From an uncultured Sulfitobacter sp. (GTDB lineage: Bacteria > Pseudomonadota > Alphaproteobacteria > Rhodobacterales > Rhodobacteraceae), in the NCBI GenBank assembly GCA_913060815.1, contig CAJXSZ010000005.1:1-64000 (forward strand): DNA of 64,000 nt, in the 5' to 3' direction. A program made the translations under genes and the position numbers. Positions 30,578 to 40,169 of the stretch are shown in pieces (the first letter of the stretch is position 1; every line of letters begins with the position of its first letter). The notes under the pieces are model-generated. The model made no database searches and was not told the DNA's origin. It worked only from the letters and a program-made list of their open reading frames with translations.

Positions 30578-30718
30578 CGCATCAAGGACAGAAGCAGGCG
30601 GGAATGTTCGAAATCGCAGCGCAGCTCTGTGCAGTGGCCGATCTGGTCAAACCCGTCTTTCCATGCCCGCACCAATGCTTTAAGCAAGGTGAACAACAGA
30701 CAGAATACGGGGCTTTTC

Positions 30719-31282
30719 ATGTCAGAAGACTTCATGCTCGATACCGATGATCTTGAGCGCAGGCTGAGTGGTGCGATCGCATCTGTTCGCACGGAATTTG
30801 CATCTTTGCGCACGGGGCGTGGCTCTGCCTCGATGCTCGATCCGATCAACGTGGATGCCTACGGCTCCATGACGCCGATCAATCAGGTCGGTACTGTCAA
30901 TGTGCCCGAGCCGCGTATGGTTACGATCAACGTCTGGGACAAAGGTCTTGTGGGCAAGGTCGAGAAAGCGATCCGCGAAAGCGGCCTTGGCATCAACCCA
31001 CAGCTCAACGGCACCATCATCATGCTGCCCATCCCCGAGCTGAACGAGGAACGCCGCCGCGAATTGAGTAAGGTCGCAGGTGGCTATGCCGAGAATGCGC
31101 GCGTGAGTATTCGCAACATCCGCCGCGACGGCATGGACCAGATCAAAAAGGCCAAAGCCGACGGCATGTCGGAAGACGACCAGAAGTTCTGGGAAGGCGA
31201 GATGGAAGAGCTGACCAAGAAGTACATCAAGTCGATTGACGAGCTTCTGGAGGCGAAACAAGCGGAAATTATGCAAGTTTAA
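30719..31282 (+). CDS. frr: Ribosome recycling factor Frr
   Basis: The 187-residue protein matches ribosome recycling factor throughout: [15 protein letters not shown] near residue 30, [13 protein letters not shown] near residue 48, and [23 protein letters not shown]... around residue 120, ending in a long helix. It splits post-termination ribosomes together with EF-G. The ATG at 30719 gives the usual N-terminus. uppS follows 42 bp later in the same direction. Confidence 0.96.
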   Translation: MSEDFMLDTDDLERRLSGAIASVRTEFASLRTGRGSASMLDPINVDAYGSMTPINQVGTVNVPEPRMVTINVWDKGLVGKVEKAIRESGLGINPQLNGTIIMLPIPELNEERRRELSKVAGGYAENARVSIRNIRRDGMDQIKKAKADGMSEDDQKFWEGEMEELTKKYIKSIDELLEAKQAEIMQV

Positions 31283-31324
31283 CTGCTATCGCCTTAATTC
31301 GGGCGGGTCACCGTCCTAAACGGA

Positions 31325-32125
31325 ATGCCCCGACTCCCCAAAGCAGGCCCATCATCTTATGCGCAGCACGACATGATCAGACGCAGTAAACCGAAACTCC
31401 AACCTTTGCCGGCAGCAGGTCCTGACGGGCCGCGCCATGTAGCGATCATTATGGACGGCAATGGCCGCTGGGCGACACAGCGCGGGCGTCCGCGTCTGTT
31501 CGGGCATCATTCAGGCGCGAAACGTGTGCGTGAGGTTGTAGAGGCCTGTCCTGACGTGGGCGTCGAGTATCTCACGATTTTCGCCTTCTCGACCGAGAAC
31601 TGGAAGCGCACGCAGGTCGAAGTTGCGGGACTGATGAGCCTGTTTCGCCGCTACATCACCAAAGAGACACGCGCGTTGAACGAGCGCGGCGTTCGGGTGC
31701 GATTCATCGGGGACCGCGTGCGCCTAGATCACAAGCTTATCAAATTGATGAACGAGCTTGAGGAAATTACGTCGCAGAACACCAGCGTGCATTTGACCAT
31801 CGCCATCAATTACGGCGGTCGCGATGAGGTCGCTCGCGCGACAAAGCGGCTGGCGCAGGATGTGGCGGACGGGCGTCTTGATCCTGAAGCGATAGATGAA
31901 GAAACTCTGCCAAAGTATTTGGATACATACGTTTTGCCCGATCCAGACCTTGTGATCAGAACCAGTGGTGAGGCGCGGATTTCCAACTTTTTGCTGTGGC
32001 AGTCAGCCTACGCCGAATATGAATTTATCGATACGCTGTGGCCTGACTTCACCCGCGAGGAATTCGCCGCTTTGTGCTGCTCGTACGGTGGGCGCGACAG
32101 GCGCTTTGGCGCGGTCAAAACGTAA
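31325..32125 (+). CDS. uppS: Isoprenyl transferase (undecaprenyl diphosphate synthase) UppS
   Basis: The protein is 266 residues from 31325; an ATG at 31373 gives a more typical 250. Family motifs are IIMDGNGRWA (catalytic Asp), HHSGAKRVREV, FAFSTENW, and the C-terminal DLVIRTSGEARISNFLLWQSAY. It builds the C55 lipid carrier for peptidoglycan and O-antigen synthesis. It lies between frr and cdsA in the widely conserved order frr-uppS-cdsA-dxr-rseP-bamA. Confidence 0.94.
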   Translation: MPRLPKAGPSSYAQHDMIRRSKPKLQPLPAAGPDGPRHVAIIMDGNGRWATQRGRPRLFGHHSGAKRVREVVEACPDVGVEYLTIFAFSTENWKRTQVEVAGLMSLFRRYITKETRALNERGVRVRFIGDRVRLDHKLIKLMNELEEITSQNTSVHLTIAINYGGRDEVARATKRLAQDVADGRLDPEAIDEETLPKYLDTYVLPDPDLVIRTSGEARISNFLLWQSAYAEYEFIDTLWPDFTREEFAALCCSYGGRDRRFGAVKT

Positions 32126-32149
32126 CAACAACTGACAAGGAACCTCGGC

Positions 32150-32944
32150 ATGAGCGGCACAGAGAAATGGTCCGACCTGACCGCGCGCGTGGGGTCTGCT
32201 TTGGCAATGGTGGTCGTGGGCGCTGCGGGCATTTGGTTTGGTGGCCATGTGTTCCACGTGCTGGTGGCTGTCATCTGCGGTCTGATGGTCTGGGAGCTGG
32301 TGAGCATCGTGCGCCCCACACAAGAGCGCAGGTTGCAAGTGCTTTTAGGCGGGCTTACAGCTGCGGCGGTTCTTGCCGCTGTTTATTTGCCCGTCGGTTT
32401 CGCCTTACCGCTTCTTCTGGCGCCCGCGCTGCTCGGCTTTGGCCAGCTTGAGCGGAACCGTACAGTATTTATGATATTCACCGTGATGATCCTTCTGTCG
32501 GGCTTTGGCCTGATGCAGGTGCGCGACGATATGGGCGTGGGCTGGATGCTGTGGCTGGTGATGGTTGTTATCGTCACCGATGTGGTTGGCTACTTTGCGG
32601 GACGCGCCTTTGGCGGCCCGAAATTCTGGCCCGCCGTGAGCCCGAAAAAGACGTGGTCGGGCACGGCCGCGGGTTGGGTCGGGGCAGGGCTTGTCGGGCT
32701 GGTTTTCTCGATCAATACGGGGCTGGGCCTCCAGTTGATCGGCGTCTCCATAGCCATCTCCATGGCCTCGCAAATGGGTGACATCGCCGAAAGCGCGATG
32801 AAACGTAAGATGGGTGTCAAAGACAGCTCGAACCTCATCCCTGGTCATGGCGGATTGATGGACCGTTTTGACGGGATGCTGGGCGCATCGGTGTTTTTGT
32901 TGATCATCGGCCAGTTCATCGGCTTCCCACCCGGATTGGGCTGA
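32150..32944 (+). CDS. cdsA: Phosphatidate cytidylyltransferase CdsA
   Basis: The 264-residue polytopic membrane protein has the CdsA signature near its C-terminus: S-x-x-K-R-x-x-x-x-K-D near residues 220-232 (SAMKRKMGVKDSSNLIPGHGG, broken here by family variation) and then GGLMDRFDGM. It makes CDP-diacylglycerol, the precursor of the membrane phospholipids. AAGGAA lies seven bases before the ATG. dxr starts 4 bp after the stop. Confidence 0.94.
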   Translation: MSGTEKWSDLTARVGSALAMVVVGAAGIWFGGHVFHVLVAVICGLMVWELVSIVRPTQERRLQVLLGGLTAAAVLAAVYLPVGFALPLLLAPALLGFGQLERNRTVFMIFTVMILLSGFGLMQVRDDMGVGWMLWLVMVVIVTDVVGYFAGRAFGGPKFWPAVSPKKTWSGTAAGWVGAGLVGLVFSINTGLGLQLIGVSIAISMASQMGDIAESAMKRKMGVKDSSNLIPGHGGLMDRFDGMLGASVFLLIIGQFIGFPPGLG

Positions 32945-32948
32945 AGCA

Positions 32949-34121
32949 ATGCGCAGGGTAAGCATTTTCGGCGCGACGGGCTCCATCGGGCAGAACACGA
33001 TTGATCTGATCAAACGCGCGCCGGATGAATATGATGTTGTGGCCCTCACAGGTGCCAGCAATATCAAACAGTTGGCTGAAGATGCCAAAGCGCTCAACGC
33101 AGGTATTGCAGTCACGGCGGATGAAGCAAGGTTACCTGAGCTGCGCGCGGCCCTCCAAGGATCAGGCGTTGAGGCTGCGGCAGGGGCACAGGCGATAACC
33201 GAGGCCGCACACCGCCCCGCCGACTGGATCATGTCTGCGATTGTAGGTGCTGCAGGGCTCGCACCCGGCATGGCGGCTTTGGCGCAGGGGACCACGCTGG
33301 CACTGGCCAACAAGGAATCGCTGGTCTGTGCAGGCAATCTTTTGCTCGAGACGGGTAGGGCGCATAACGCTGAAATCCTGCCTGTGGACAGTGAGCATTC
33401 CGCGGTGTTTCAGGCTTTGGTAGGGGAGCCGATGGACGCCGTCGAGCGGATCATCATCACGGCTTCGGGCGGGGCATTTCGCGATTGGCCATTGGCGGAT
33501 CTGCCGAATGCAACGCTGGCGCAGGCGTCCTCGCATCCCAATTGGGACATGGGGCAACGGATCACGATCGATTCGGCGTCGATGTTCAACAAAGCGATGG
33601 AGATCATCGAGACGCGCGAGTTCTTTGGCGTCGATCCGGCGATGATCGAAGTGCTTATTCATCCGCAAAGCATGATCCACGCGCTGGTGGGCTTCAACGA
33701 CGGGGCGCTAATGGCCCATGTGGGCCCACCCGATATGCGCCACGCCATTGGCTATGCGCTGCACCATCCTGCGCGTGCCCATTTGCCAGTGGAGCGGTTG
33801 GATCTTGCCGCTATTGGCACATTCGAATTTCGTGCGCCTGACGACACGCGCTGGCCCGCGCTGCGCATCGCACGCGAAGTTATGGCCCGTGGCGGTTTGG
33901 CGGGCGCCGTGTTCAACGCGGCAAAAGAGACAGCGCTGGACGGATTTATCGGCGGGCACCTCAAATTTACCCAGATGTCGGACGTCGTGTCGCGGACGCT
34001 CGAGCAGATGGATGCGTCAGGTGGCCATATTGATGCCACCATGACCCTTGATAACGTGCTGGAGACGGACCAAATGGCCCGTAAGGCGGCATGGGACGCG
34101 ATACATAAACTGGGGCAGTGA
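32949..34121 (+). CDS. dxr: 1-deoxy-D-xylulose-5-phosphate reductoisomerase Dxr
   Basis: The 390-residue protein has an NADPH-binding start (IFGATGSIGQNTIDLI), the catalytic LANKESLVCAG near residue 120, and the metal and substrate motifs VDSEHSAVFQAL and ASGGAFRDWP. It catalyses the first committed step of the MEP isoprenoid pathway, which feeds UppS encoded two genes upstream. Length and motifs are normal. Confidence 0.95.
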   Translation: MRRVSIFGATGSIGQNTIDLIKRAPDEYDVVALTGASNIKQLAEDAKALNAGIAVTADEARLPELRAALQGSGVEAAAGAQAITEAAHRPADWIMSAIVGAAGLAPGMAALAQGTTLALANKESLVCAGNLLLETGRAHNAEILPVDSEHSAVFQALVGEPMDAVERIIITASGGAFRDWPLADLPNATLAQASSHPNWDMGQRITIDSASMFNKAMEIIETREFFGVDPAMIEVLIHPQSMIHALVGFNDGALMAHVGPPDMRHAIGYALHHPARAHLPVERLDLAAIGTFEFRAPDDTRWPALRIAREVMARGGLAGAVFNAAKETALDGFIGGHLKFTQMSDVVSRTLEQMDASGGHIDATMTLDNVLETDQMARKAAWDAIHKLGQ

Positions 34122-34162
34122 CCTGTCCGTAAACAGTAAGAAGAAAAGAGCAGGTTAGCACA

Positions 34163-35515
34163 TTGGATTTTACAACACTGGTACCGCAGTTTGGCGGCTT
34201 CATCTGGACACTTGCGGCCTTTGTTATCGCGTTGTCCGTTATCGTGGCCATCCACGAGTACGGTCACTACATCGTTGGCCGCTGGTGCGGGATCAAGGCA
34301 GACGTCTTCTCGCTGGGCTTCGGGCCTGTTCTCTATTCACGCTATGACAAGCGTGGCACCAAATGGCAGATCGCATTGCTGCCTTTTGGTGGCTACGTGA
34401 AATTTGCGGGCGATGCCAATGCGGCGTCGGGCAAGGACGAGGACGCGATGGAGGAAGTCGCGGTCGATCCTGTGCGCCTGCGCGAAACCATGCATGGTGC
34501 GCCACTTTGGGCGCGCGCGCTGACCGTGGCGGCGGGGCCTGCGTTCAACTTTGCCATGTCGATCATCATCTTTGCGGGCATCGCAATGACCCTTGGCACG
34601 GTGCGCGACCCGCTCACGGTGGAGGCGATCAAGCCACTCCCGCAGCAGGTTGAGGGGCTTGAGCAGGGTGATGTCATCACGGGTATCGCAAGCAGTGACC
34701 TGCCCCCCAGAGAGCAGAGTGAGGCTTATCTCGCCTTCATGGACAACCTGCCGCTCGAGCCTGTGTTGGAGTACACCGTTCTGCGCGGCGGTGAAACGCT
34801 CACGGTTGACGGACCCTATCCGCAGCCCGCGCTTGTAGGCGGGGTCGGTGCTGAAACCGCAGCTTTAGAGGCAGGGCTGGCCACAGGTGATGTAATCGTG
34901 GGCATCGACGGTGAGCCGACATTTGCCTTCAAACAGCTTAAAGAGGCGGTAGAGAGCTCCGAGGGTCGGCCATTGCTGCTCGATGTCTGGCGCGCGGGTG
35001 AGGTGTTGCAGTTCACGCTCGTGCCCAAATCTACGGATGAGCCACAGCCCGATGGCAGCTTTGTGAATGTTCTGCGGATCGGGATCTCCAGCGACAGCGC
35101 AATCACCCCCGCAACCGAGACACCGGGCCTGATCGATGCCGCGAAAAGCGGTGTTGCAGGTATGTGGCGGATCATCAAAGGCTCGATGTCGGGGATGTAT
35201 CATATGATTACGGGTGCGATCAGCACCTGCAACATGTCGGGTCCTGTGGGCATTGCAAAAGTATCTGGTGCGATGGCCAGCCAGGGCACCATGAGCTTTA
35301 TCAACTTTATTGCGGTGCTTAGTACGGCGGTTGGTTTGCTCAACCTGTTCCCGATCCCCGCCTTGGATGGCGGTCACCTGACGTTCTATGCTTATGAAGC
35401 GGTGCGCGGCAAACCACCCAGCGATACGGCGCTGCGCGTTTTGATGACGGTAGGTATCATGATGGTTTTGGGCTTGATGCTGTTTGCCTTGTTTAACGAT
35501 CTGTTCTGCCCGTAG
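34163..35515 (+). CDS. rseP: RseP-type site-2 intramembrane protease
   Basis: The 450-residue membrane protein has the zinc motif H-E-Y-G-H at residues 31-35 in the first span, periplasmic PDZ region(s) between about residues 120 and 300, and the second catalytic motif N-L-F-P-I-P-A-L-D-G-G-H near residue 395. It cleaves anti-sigma factors or leftover signal peptides within the membrane. The start codon appears to be TTG at 34163; no in-frame ATG would retain the conserved first span. It lies in the usual place before bamA. Confidence 0.93.
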   Translation: MDFTTLVPQFGGFIWTLAAFVIALSVIVAIHEYGHYIVGRWCGIKADVFSLGFGPVLYSRYDKRGTKWQIALLPFGGYVKFAGDANAASGKDEDAMEEVAVDPVRLRETMHGAPLWARALTVAAGPAFNFAMSIIIFAGIAMTLGTVRDPLTVEAIKPLPQQVEGLEQGDVITGIASSDLPPREQSEAYLAFMDNLPLEPVLEYTVLRGGETLTVDGPYPQPALVGGVGAETAALEAGLATGDVIVGIDGEPTFAFKQLKEAVESSEGRPLLLDVWRAGEVLQFTLVPKSTDEPQPDGSFVNVLRIGISSDSAITPATETPGLIDAAKSGVAGMWRIIKGSMSGMYHMITGAISTCNMSGPVGIAKVSGAMASQGTMSFINFIAVLSTAVGLLNLFPIPALDGGHLTFYAYEAVRGKPPSDTALRVLMTVGIMMVLGLMLFALFNDLFCP

Positions 35516-35650
35516 GTCAGTGCCACACCGAGAAGGACGAATTGTAAAAGCAGGGCTACCGCCTTGCTTTTGCCACATTTGCCCCGATGTTATGTCACAA
35601 TCACAGGCTAGTCTGCCCGCACAGTTGTTTTCCGAGAAAGGGAAAATCCA

Positions 35651-35779
35651 ATGCAGACGATTGCCAAAGGCTACCGCGGTTTGAGCGTGTTGTTCGACCT
35701 GAACTGGGACCGTGCGCTTTATATGTGCACGATGATCTTTGCCCTGTGCGCGGGCGCATACTTTGGCAGCCTGCACTAA
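35651..35779 (+). CDS. 42-aa membrane peptide between rseP and bamA
   Basis: The short frame (ATG 35651, TAA 35777-35779) encodes a 42-residue protein: a polar N-terminal half (MQTIAKGYRG, then LFDLNWDRAL) and a single hydrophobic span (TMIFALCAGAYFGSL). GAGAAAGGGA lies just upstream as a ribosome site. I believe near-identical short proteins occur in other Rhodobacterales, but could not check. Its position between an intramembrane protease and the outer-membrane assembly gene is suggestive only. Function unknown. Confidence 0.7.
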   Translation: MQTIAKGYRGLSVLFDLNWDRALYMCTMIFALCAGAYFGSLH

Positions 35780-35925
35780 GCCAGCATTTGCTACCTGAAA
35801 AGTTGAGGGGTCTGCGCCTTGCGCGGGCTCTTTTGGTTTTTAAAAAAGGCCTCTGATGGTTTTGACAACGTGCGCCCCTACGGGTACTCACATGGGAACG
35901 GTGTCAACAAAGTTGGGTAACAACC

Positions 35926-38295
35926 ATGAGCCTGAGGTCCATATCGCGCATTCCATCTTCGGATGAGCTAAACACTTCCTTTCGGACGGGGCTCAAAGGG
36001 CTCGCATTTTCGCTATTGGTTACAACGGCTTGGATAGCACCCGCGCCGCAAGTTGCCGCGCAACAGTACCAGTTCAATTCGGTGAGAATCGAAGGTAACC
36101 AGCGCATCGGCAACAGCGCGATCCTGTCACAGGCTGGAATCGCGCGTGGAACCCCCATCAGCGCAGGGCAACTGAATGATGCTTACCAGCGCCTGAACAA
36201 TTCCGGTTTGTTCGAAAGTGTTTCGATTTCACCTCAGGGAAGCACCCTGCGCATTGACGTAGTGGAGCTGCCGACAATCAATCGGATCTCCTTTGAGGGT
36301 AACCGCCGCGTAAAGGACGAAGTGCTGGAAGGGGTTATCGGCTCCATCTCGCGCCGTGTGTTCAACCCTACGCAGGCCGAGAAAGACGCCAACGCAATTG
36401 CGCAGGCCTACTCCACCGAAGGCCGTCTGGCCGCACGGGTCCAGCCTAAGGTGATCCGACGCAACCAGAACCGCGTCGATCTGGTGTTCGAAATCTTTGA
36501 AGGCGACAACGTCGAAGTCGAGCGTCTCAGCTTTGTCGGGAACCGCGTTTATTCTGACCGCCGTTTGCGCCGCGTTCTGGGCACCAAGCAGGCGGGCATC
36601 TTCCGCAAACTGGTGCGCCGCGATACGTTTCAGGAAGAGCGTATTGAATTCGACAAACAGGTCTTGCGCGATTTCTATTTCTCGCGCGGCTATGTCGATA
36701 TGCGGATCAATTCGGTCAACGCACAGCTGACCGAAGAGCGCGACGGCTATTTTGTGGGCTTTAACGTCCAAGAGGGTCAGCAATTCCAGTTCGGCCAGAT
36801 TACCGTGACATCCGAGCTTCCGAACGTTGATGGCGACGCCTATGCAGGCATCATCAAGGTCAAGCCGGGCGTTGTTTACTCTCCCACGCTCGTCGAGGCA
36901 GACATCGCCCGTCTCGAGCGCCAGGCGATCCGCGATGGTGTCGATTTTATGCGTGTCGAGCCACGGGTTACCCGCAACGAGCGGACACAAACACTCGACG
37001 TTGAGTTTGTTCTCTCACGCGGCAACCGTATCTTCGTCGAGCGGATTGATATCGAAGGCAACACAACCACCCTTGACCGTGTTGTGCGCCGCCAGTTCGA
37101 CAGCGTCGAGGGTGATCCGTTCAACCCGCGCGAAATCCGTCAGTCCGCCGAGCGTATCCGTGCTTTGGGTTATTTCGAGAACGCCGAAGTTAACGCACGC
37201 GAGGGCTCATCTGCCGAGCAGGTTGTCATCGACGTAGACGTTGTAGAGCAGCCGACAGGCTCTTTGAACTTTGGTGGCGCGTTTTCATCGAACGATGGTT
37301 TGGGCGTCGCGGTCAGCTTTGCAGAAGAGAACTTTCTCGGGCGCGGTCAAAGGCTGTTTTTGAACGTGACCACTGCGACGGAGGCGCGTCGTTACGGTCT
37401 GAGATTTGTCGAGCCGTCCCTGCTGGGCCGCGATTTGGCATTCTCGCTGGAGTTTGATTATTCCGAGACCAACTCCTCCTTTTCGACTTATGACAGTACA
37501 CGATTCAAGTTCGAGCCAAGCCTGAGCTTCCCCGTCAGCGAAAATGGCCGTTTGCGCCTGCGCTATACGGCAGAGCAGATTGAGGTGACGAACCGTAACG
37601 AAGAGGACGAAGACCAGTTCAACGGTGCGATCATCCAGCAGGATATCGATGCCGGTGAGTTGGTGACCTCCTCGATCGGGTACGAGTACACGTATGACAC
37701 GCGCCGCACAGGGCTGGACCCGAATGCCGGCGTCCTGTTCCGCTTTAGTCAGGATTTCGCAGGCCTCGGCGGGGATCAGGAATACATCCGCACCGTTGCG
37801 CGGGTTGCGGGTGAAAAGAAGTTCTTCAACGAAGAGCTGATCCTACGCGCCAGTATTGAAGGCGGCGCTTTGGCGTGGAACGGCGGAACGAACCGTGCGA
37901 TCGACCGGTTTATTTTGTCTACGAACCAGATGCGCGGTTTCGAGCCGGGCGGTATCGGTCCACGGGACACAAGTGCGACCGAAGGCGATACATTGGGCGG
38001 CAACATGTATGTTGTCGGGCGTGTGGAAGCTGAATTCCCCCTGGGTCTTCCCGAAGAGTACGGCGTACGTGGCGGTGTGTTCTATGACGTAGGAAACCTC
38101 TGGGATCTCTCGGACGTAAACCTCGCGGGGAACACGGCGTCGGGTGCTGGCGGCTCTTTCCGTCACGTGATCGGTGTCACACTCTATTGGGATACGCCGT
38201 TTGGTCCGCTTCAGTTCAACGTCTCCGACGCGATCCGCAAGGAAGAGTTCGACCGCGAGCAGAAATTCGAAGTCACACTGCAAACCGAATTCTAG
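35926..38295 (+). CDS. bamA: Outer-membrane protein assembly factor BamA
   Basis: The 789-residue protein has an N-terminal signal region (to about residue 45, V-A-A-Q), five POTRA domains to about residue 425 (starting FNSVRIEGNQRIGNSAIL), and a 16-stranded barrel with M-R-G-F-E-P-G-G-I-G-P-R-D, the counterpart of the conserved VRGF loop, and a C-terminal Phe. It is the core of the BAM complex that inserts beta-barrel proteins. skp follows after 4 bp. Confidence 0.95.
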   Translation: MSLRSISRIPSSDELNTSFRTGLKGLAFSLLVTTAWIAPAPQVAAQQYQFNSVRIEGNQRIGNSAILSQAGIARGTPISAGQLNDAYQRLNNSGLFESVSISPQGSTLRIDVVELPTINRISFEGNRRVKDEVLEGVIGSISRRVFNPTQAEKDANAIAQAYSTEGRLAARVQPKVIRRNQNRVDLVFEIFEGDNVEVERLSFVGNRVYSDRRLRRVLGTKQAGIFRKLVRRDTFQEERIEFDKQVLRDFYFSRGYVDMRINSVNAQLTEERDGYFVGFNVQEGQQFQFGQITVTSELPNVDGDAYAGIIKVKPGVVYSPTLVEADIARLERQAIRDGVDFMRVEPRVTRNERTQTLDVEFVLSRGNRIFVERIDIEGNTTTLDRVVRRQFDSVEGDPFNPREIRQSAERIRALGYFENAEVNAREGSSAEQVVIDVDVVEQPTGSLNFGGAFSSNDGLGVAVSFAEENFLGRGQRLFLNVTTATEARRYGLRFVEPSLLGRDLAFSLEFDYSETNSSFSTYDSTRFKFEPSLSFPVSENGRLRLRYTAEQIEVTNRNEEDEDQFNGAIIQQDIDAGELVTSSIGYEYTYDTRRTGLDPNAGVLFRFSQDFAGLGGDQEYIRTVARVAGEKKFFNEELILRASIEGGALAWNGGTNRAIDRFILSTNQMRGFEPGGIGPRDTSATEGDTLGGNMYVVGRVEAEFPLGLPEEYGVRGGVFYDVGNLWDLSDVNLAGNTASGAGGSFRHVIGVTLYWDTPFGPLQFNVSDAIRKEEFDREQKFEVTLQTEF

Positions 38296-38299
38296 GATC

Positions 38300-38848
38300 A
38301 TGCGCAGCCTGCTGTCATCGCTGTGCTTGATGGTTGCCTTGCTGGCGCCGTCGGATGTGGTTGCGCAGGAGACGACTCCCGTATTGGTCATCGATAGTGA
38401 ACGTCTGTTTCTGAGCAGTGAATTCGGAAAACGTGTCGCAAGCGAGATCGAGGCTCGCGGTAGCGATCTGGCTGCGCAAAACCGCCAGATTGAAGCAGAG
38501 CTTGCCGCCACCGAGCAGGACCTGACCGAACGCCGCGCGACGATGTCACCAGAGGCTTTTCAACCGCTTGCCGATGCTTTCGATACCCGTGTGCAGGAAA
38601 CGCGCCAGACCCAAGCGGCGAAATCCCGTGCGCTGAATGCCCAGCTCGAACAGGAGCGCGAGGCATTCTTACAGGTTGCAGGTCCGATTTTGGAAGAACT
38701 GATGGAGCAGGTTGGCGCATCCGTGGTGCTTGACCGCCGTACGGTCTTTCTGAGTGCTAACAGCGCCGACATTACCACGGCGGCGATTTCGCGGATCAAT
38801 GCGCAGCTTGGCGCAGGTACGCCTATCGCACCTGACCCGCAGGAATGA
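38300..38848 (+). CDS. skp: OmpH/Skp-family periplasmic chaperone
   Basis: The predicted 182-residue protein has a signal peptide (cleavage near residue 23, V-V-A-Q), then V-L-V-I-D-S-E-R-L-F-L-S-S-E-F-G, and a long charged coiled coil (about residues 45-130), the typical Skp tentacle layout. It would hold unfolded outer-membrane proteins for BamA, encoded immediately upstream (4-bp gap). The ATG at 38300 directly precedes the signal peptide. Confidence 0.88.
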   Translation: MRSLLSSLCLMVALLAPSDVVAQETTPVLVIDSERLFLSSEFGKRVASEIEARGSDLAAQNRQIEAELAATEQDLTERRATMSPEAFQPLADAFDTRVQETRQTQAAKSRALNAQLEQEREAFLQVAGPILEELMEQVGASVVLDRRTVFLSANSADITTAAISRINAQLGAGTPIAPDPQE

Positions 38849-38919
38849 TGCCTGCCGCGCTTGCCCCGCATCGGGGGAATTGGTAGCAGTTGGGGCAAAT
38901 TTGGCGAGAAGGGCCCCAC

Positions 38920-39390
38920 ATGACCAATGATCTCAAGCGCGCAGATATCCAGACCATTCAGCGGATTCTGCCCCATCGTTACCCCTTTTTGCTGGTCGAT
39001 AAGGTTGAGGAGATTGACGGCACCAACTCCTCCGTTGGCTATAAGAACGTCACCATGAACGAGCCGCATTTTCAGGGTCACTTTCCTGGCACGCCCATCA
39101 TGCCGGGTGTCACCATCGTTGAGGCGATGGCCCAGACGGCGGGTGTGATGGTTGGTGTGGCGCTTGATCAGATGGACAAGGACATGCTGATCTATTTCAT
39201 GTCCATCGATAACTGCAAATTCCGTCGCAAAGTGGTGCCGGGGGACGTGCTGCGCATGGACCTCAAGACCGTGCGCGGCAAGCCCGGTGGCAAGATCTGG
39301 AAATTCTCAGGTGTCGCCACCGTAGAGGGCGAGATGGCCGCAGAGGCCGAATTCATGGCCATGCTCGATCTGCCCAAAGAGGACGCATAA
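38920..39390 (+). CDS. fabZ: 3-hydroxyacyl-ACP dehydratase FabZ
   Basis: The 156-residue hot-dog-fold protein has [12 protein letters not shown] and the active-site segment [15 protein letters not shown]. It dehydrates 3-hydroxyacyl-ACP in fatty-acid elongation, drawing on the pool that LpxA uses. AAGGG precedes the ATG at 38920. Its stop shares one base with the start of lpxA (TAATG). The lpxD gene often found just before fabZ is missing here. Confidence 0.95.
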   Translation: MTNDLKRADIQTIQRILPHRYPFLLVDKVEEIDGTNSSVGYKNVTMNEPHFQGHFPGTPIMPGVTIVEAMAQTAGVMVGVALDQMDKDMLIYFMSIDNCKFRRKVVPGDVLRMDLKTVRGKPGGKIWKFSGVATVEGEMAAEAEFMAMLDLPKEDA

Positions 39391-40169
39391 TGGCAATCCA
39401 CCCAAGTGCTGTGATCGAGGAGGGGGCACAGATTGATCCTTCCGCCACAGTGGGACCATTCTGCGTGGTGGGGCCGCAGGTCGTTCTGCATGCGGATGTC
39501 GAGCTGAAGTCCCATGTGGTGGTTACGGGCCAGACCACGGTAGGCGAGGGGACTGTCATCTTTCCCTTCGCGGTGATCGGTGAAATTCCGCAGGATTTGA
39601 AGTTCAAGGGTGAGGCGAGCCGCCTCGAGATCGGCAAGCGCAACCGTATCCGCGAACATGTGACCATGAACTGCGGCACCGAGGGTGGCGGCGGTGTGAC
39701 GAGAGTGGGCGATGACGGTCTGTTCATGGCAGGCTGCCACATCGCCCATGACGCAATAGTCGGAAACAACGTGATCGTGGTTAACAACGCTGCTGTGGCC
39801 GGTCATTGCGTAATTGAGGACGAGGTAATTCTCGGCGGCCTGTCTGGCATCCACCAGTGGGTACGTGTCGGGCGCGGTGCGATCATTGGTGCCGTCACGA
39901 TGGTGACTAACGATGTTATTCCTTACGGTCTGGTACAGGCGCCGCGTGGCCATCTGGATGGGCTGAATCTTGTCGGTCTCAAGCGGCGCGGTGTTGCGCG
40001 CGGCGACATCACCGCCTTACGCGCAGCTTTCCAGATGTTGGCACAGGGTGACGGGACCTTCCATGATCGCGCCGAGCGTTTGGGGGCAGAGACCGAGAGC
40101 GATTATGTCCGCGAGATCGTCGATTTCGTTCTGGCCGACAGTGGCCGTCACTTCCTGACCCCCAAATGA
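39390..40169 (+). CDS. lpxA: UDP-N-acetylglucosamine acyltransferase LpxA
   Basis: The 259-residue protein is a left-handed beta-helix of hexapeptide repeats (I-H-P-S-A-V-I-E-E-G-A, then IGEIPQDLKFKGE) with the catalytic His in G-C-H-I-A-H-D, ending in a helical C-terminal region. It adds the first acyl chain to UDP-GlcNAc in lipid A synthesis. It is coupled to fabZ and overlaps lpxI by 4 bp. Confidence 0.95.
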   Translation: MAIHPSAVIEEGAQIDPSATVGPFCVVGPQVVLHADVELKSHVVVTGQTTVGEGTVIFPFAVIGEIPQDLKFKGEASRLEIGKRNRIREHVTMNCGTEGGGGVTRVGDDGLFMAGCHIAHDAIVGNNVIVVNNAAVAGHCVIEDEVILGGLSGIHQWVRVGRGAIIGAVTMVTNDVIPYGLVQAPRGHLDGLNLVGLKRRGVARGDITALRAAFQMLAQGDGTFHDRAERLGAETESDYVREIVDFVLADSGRHFLTPK

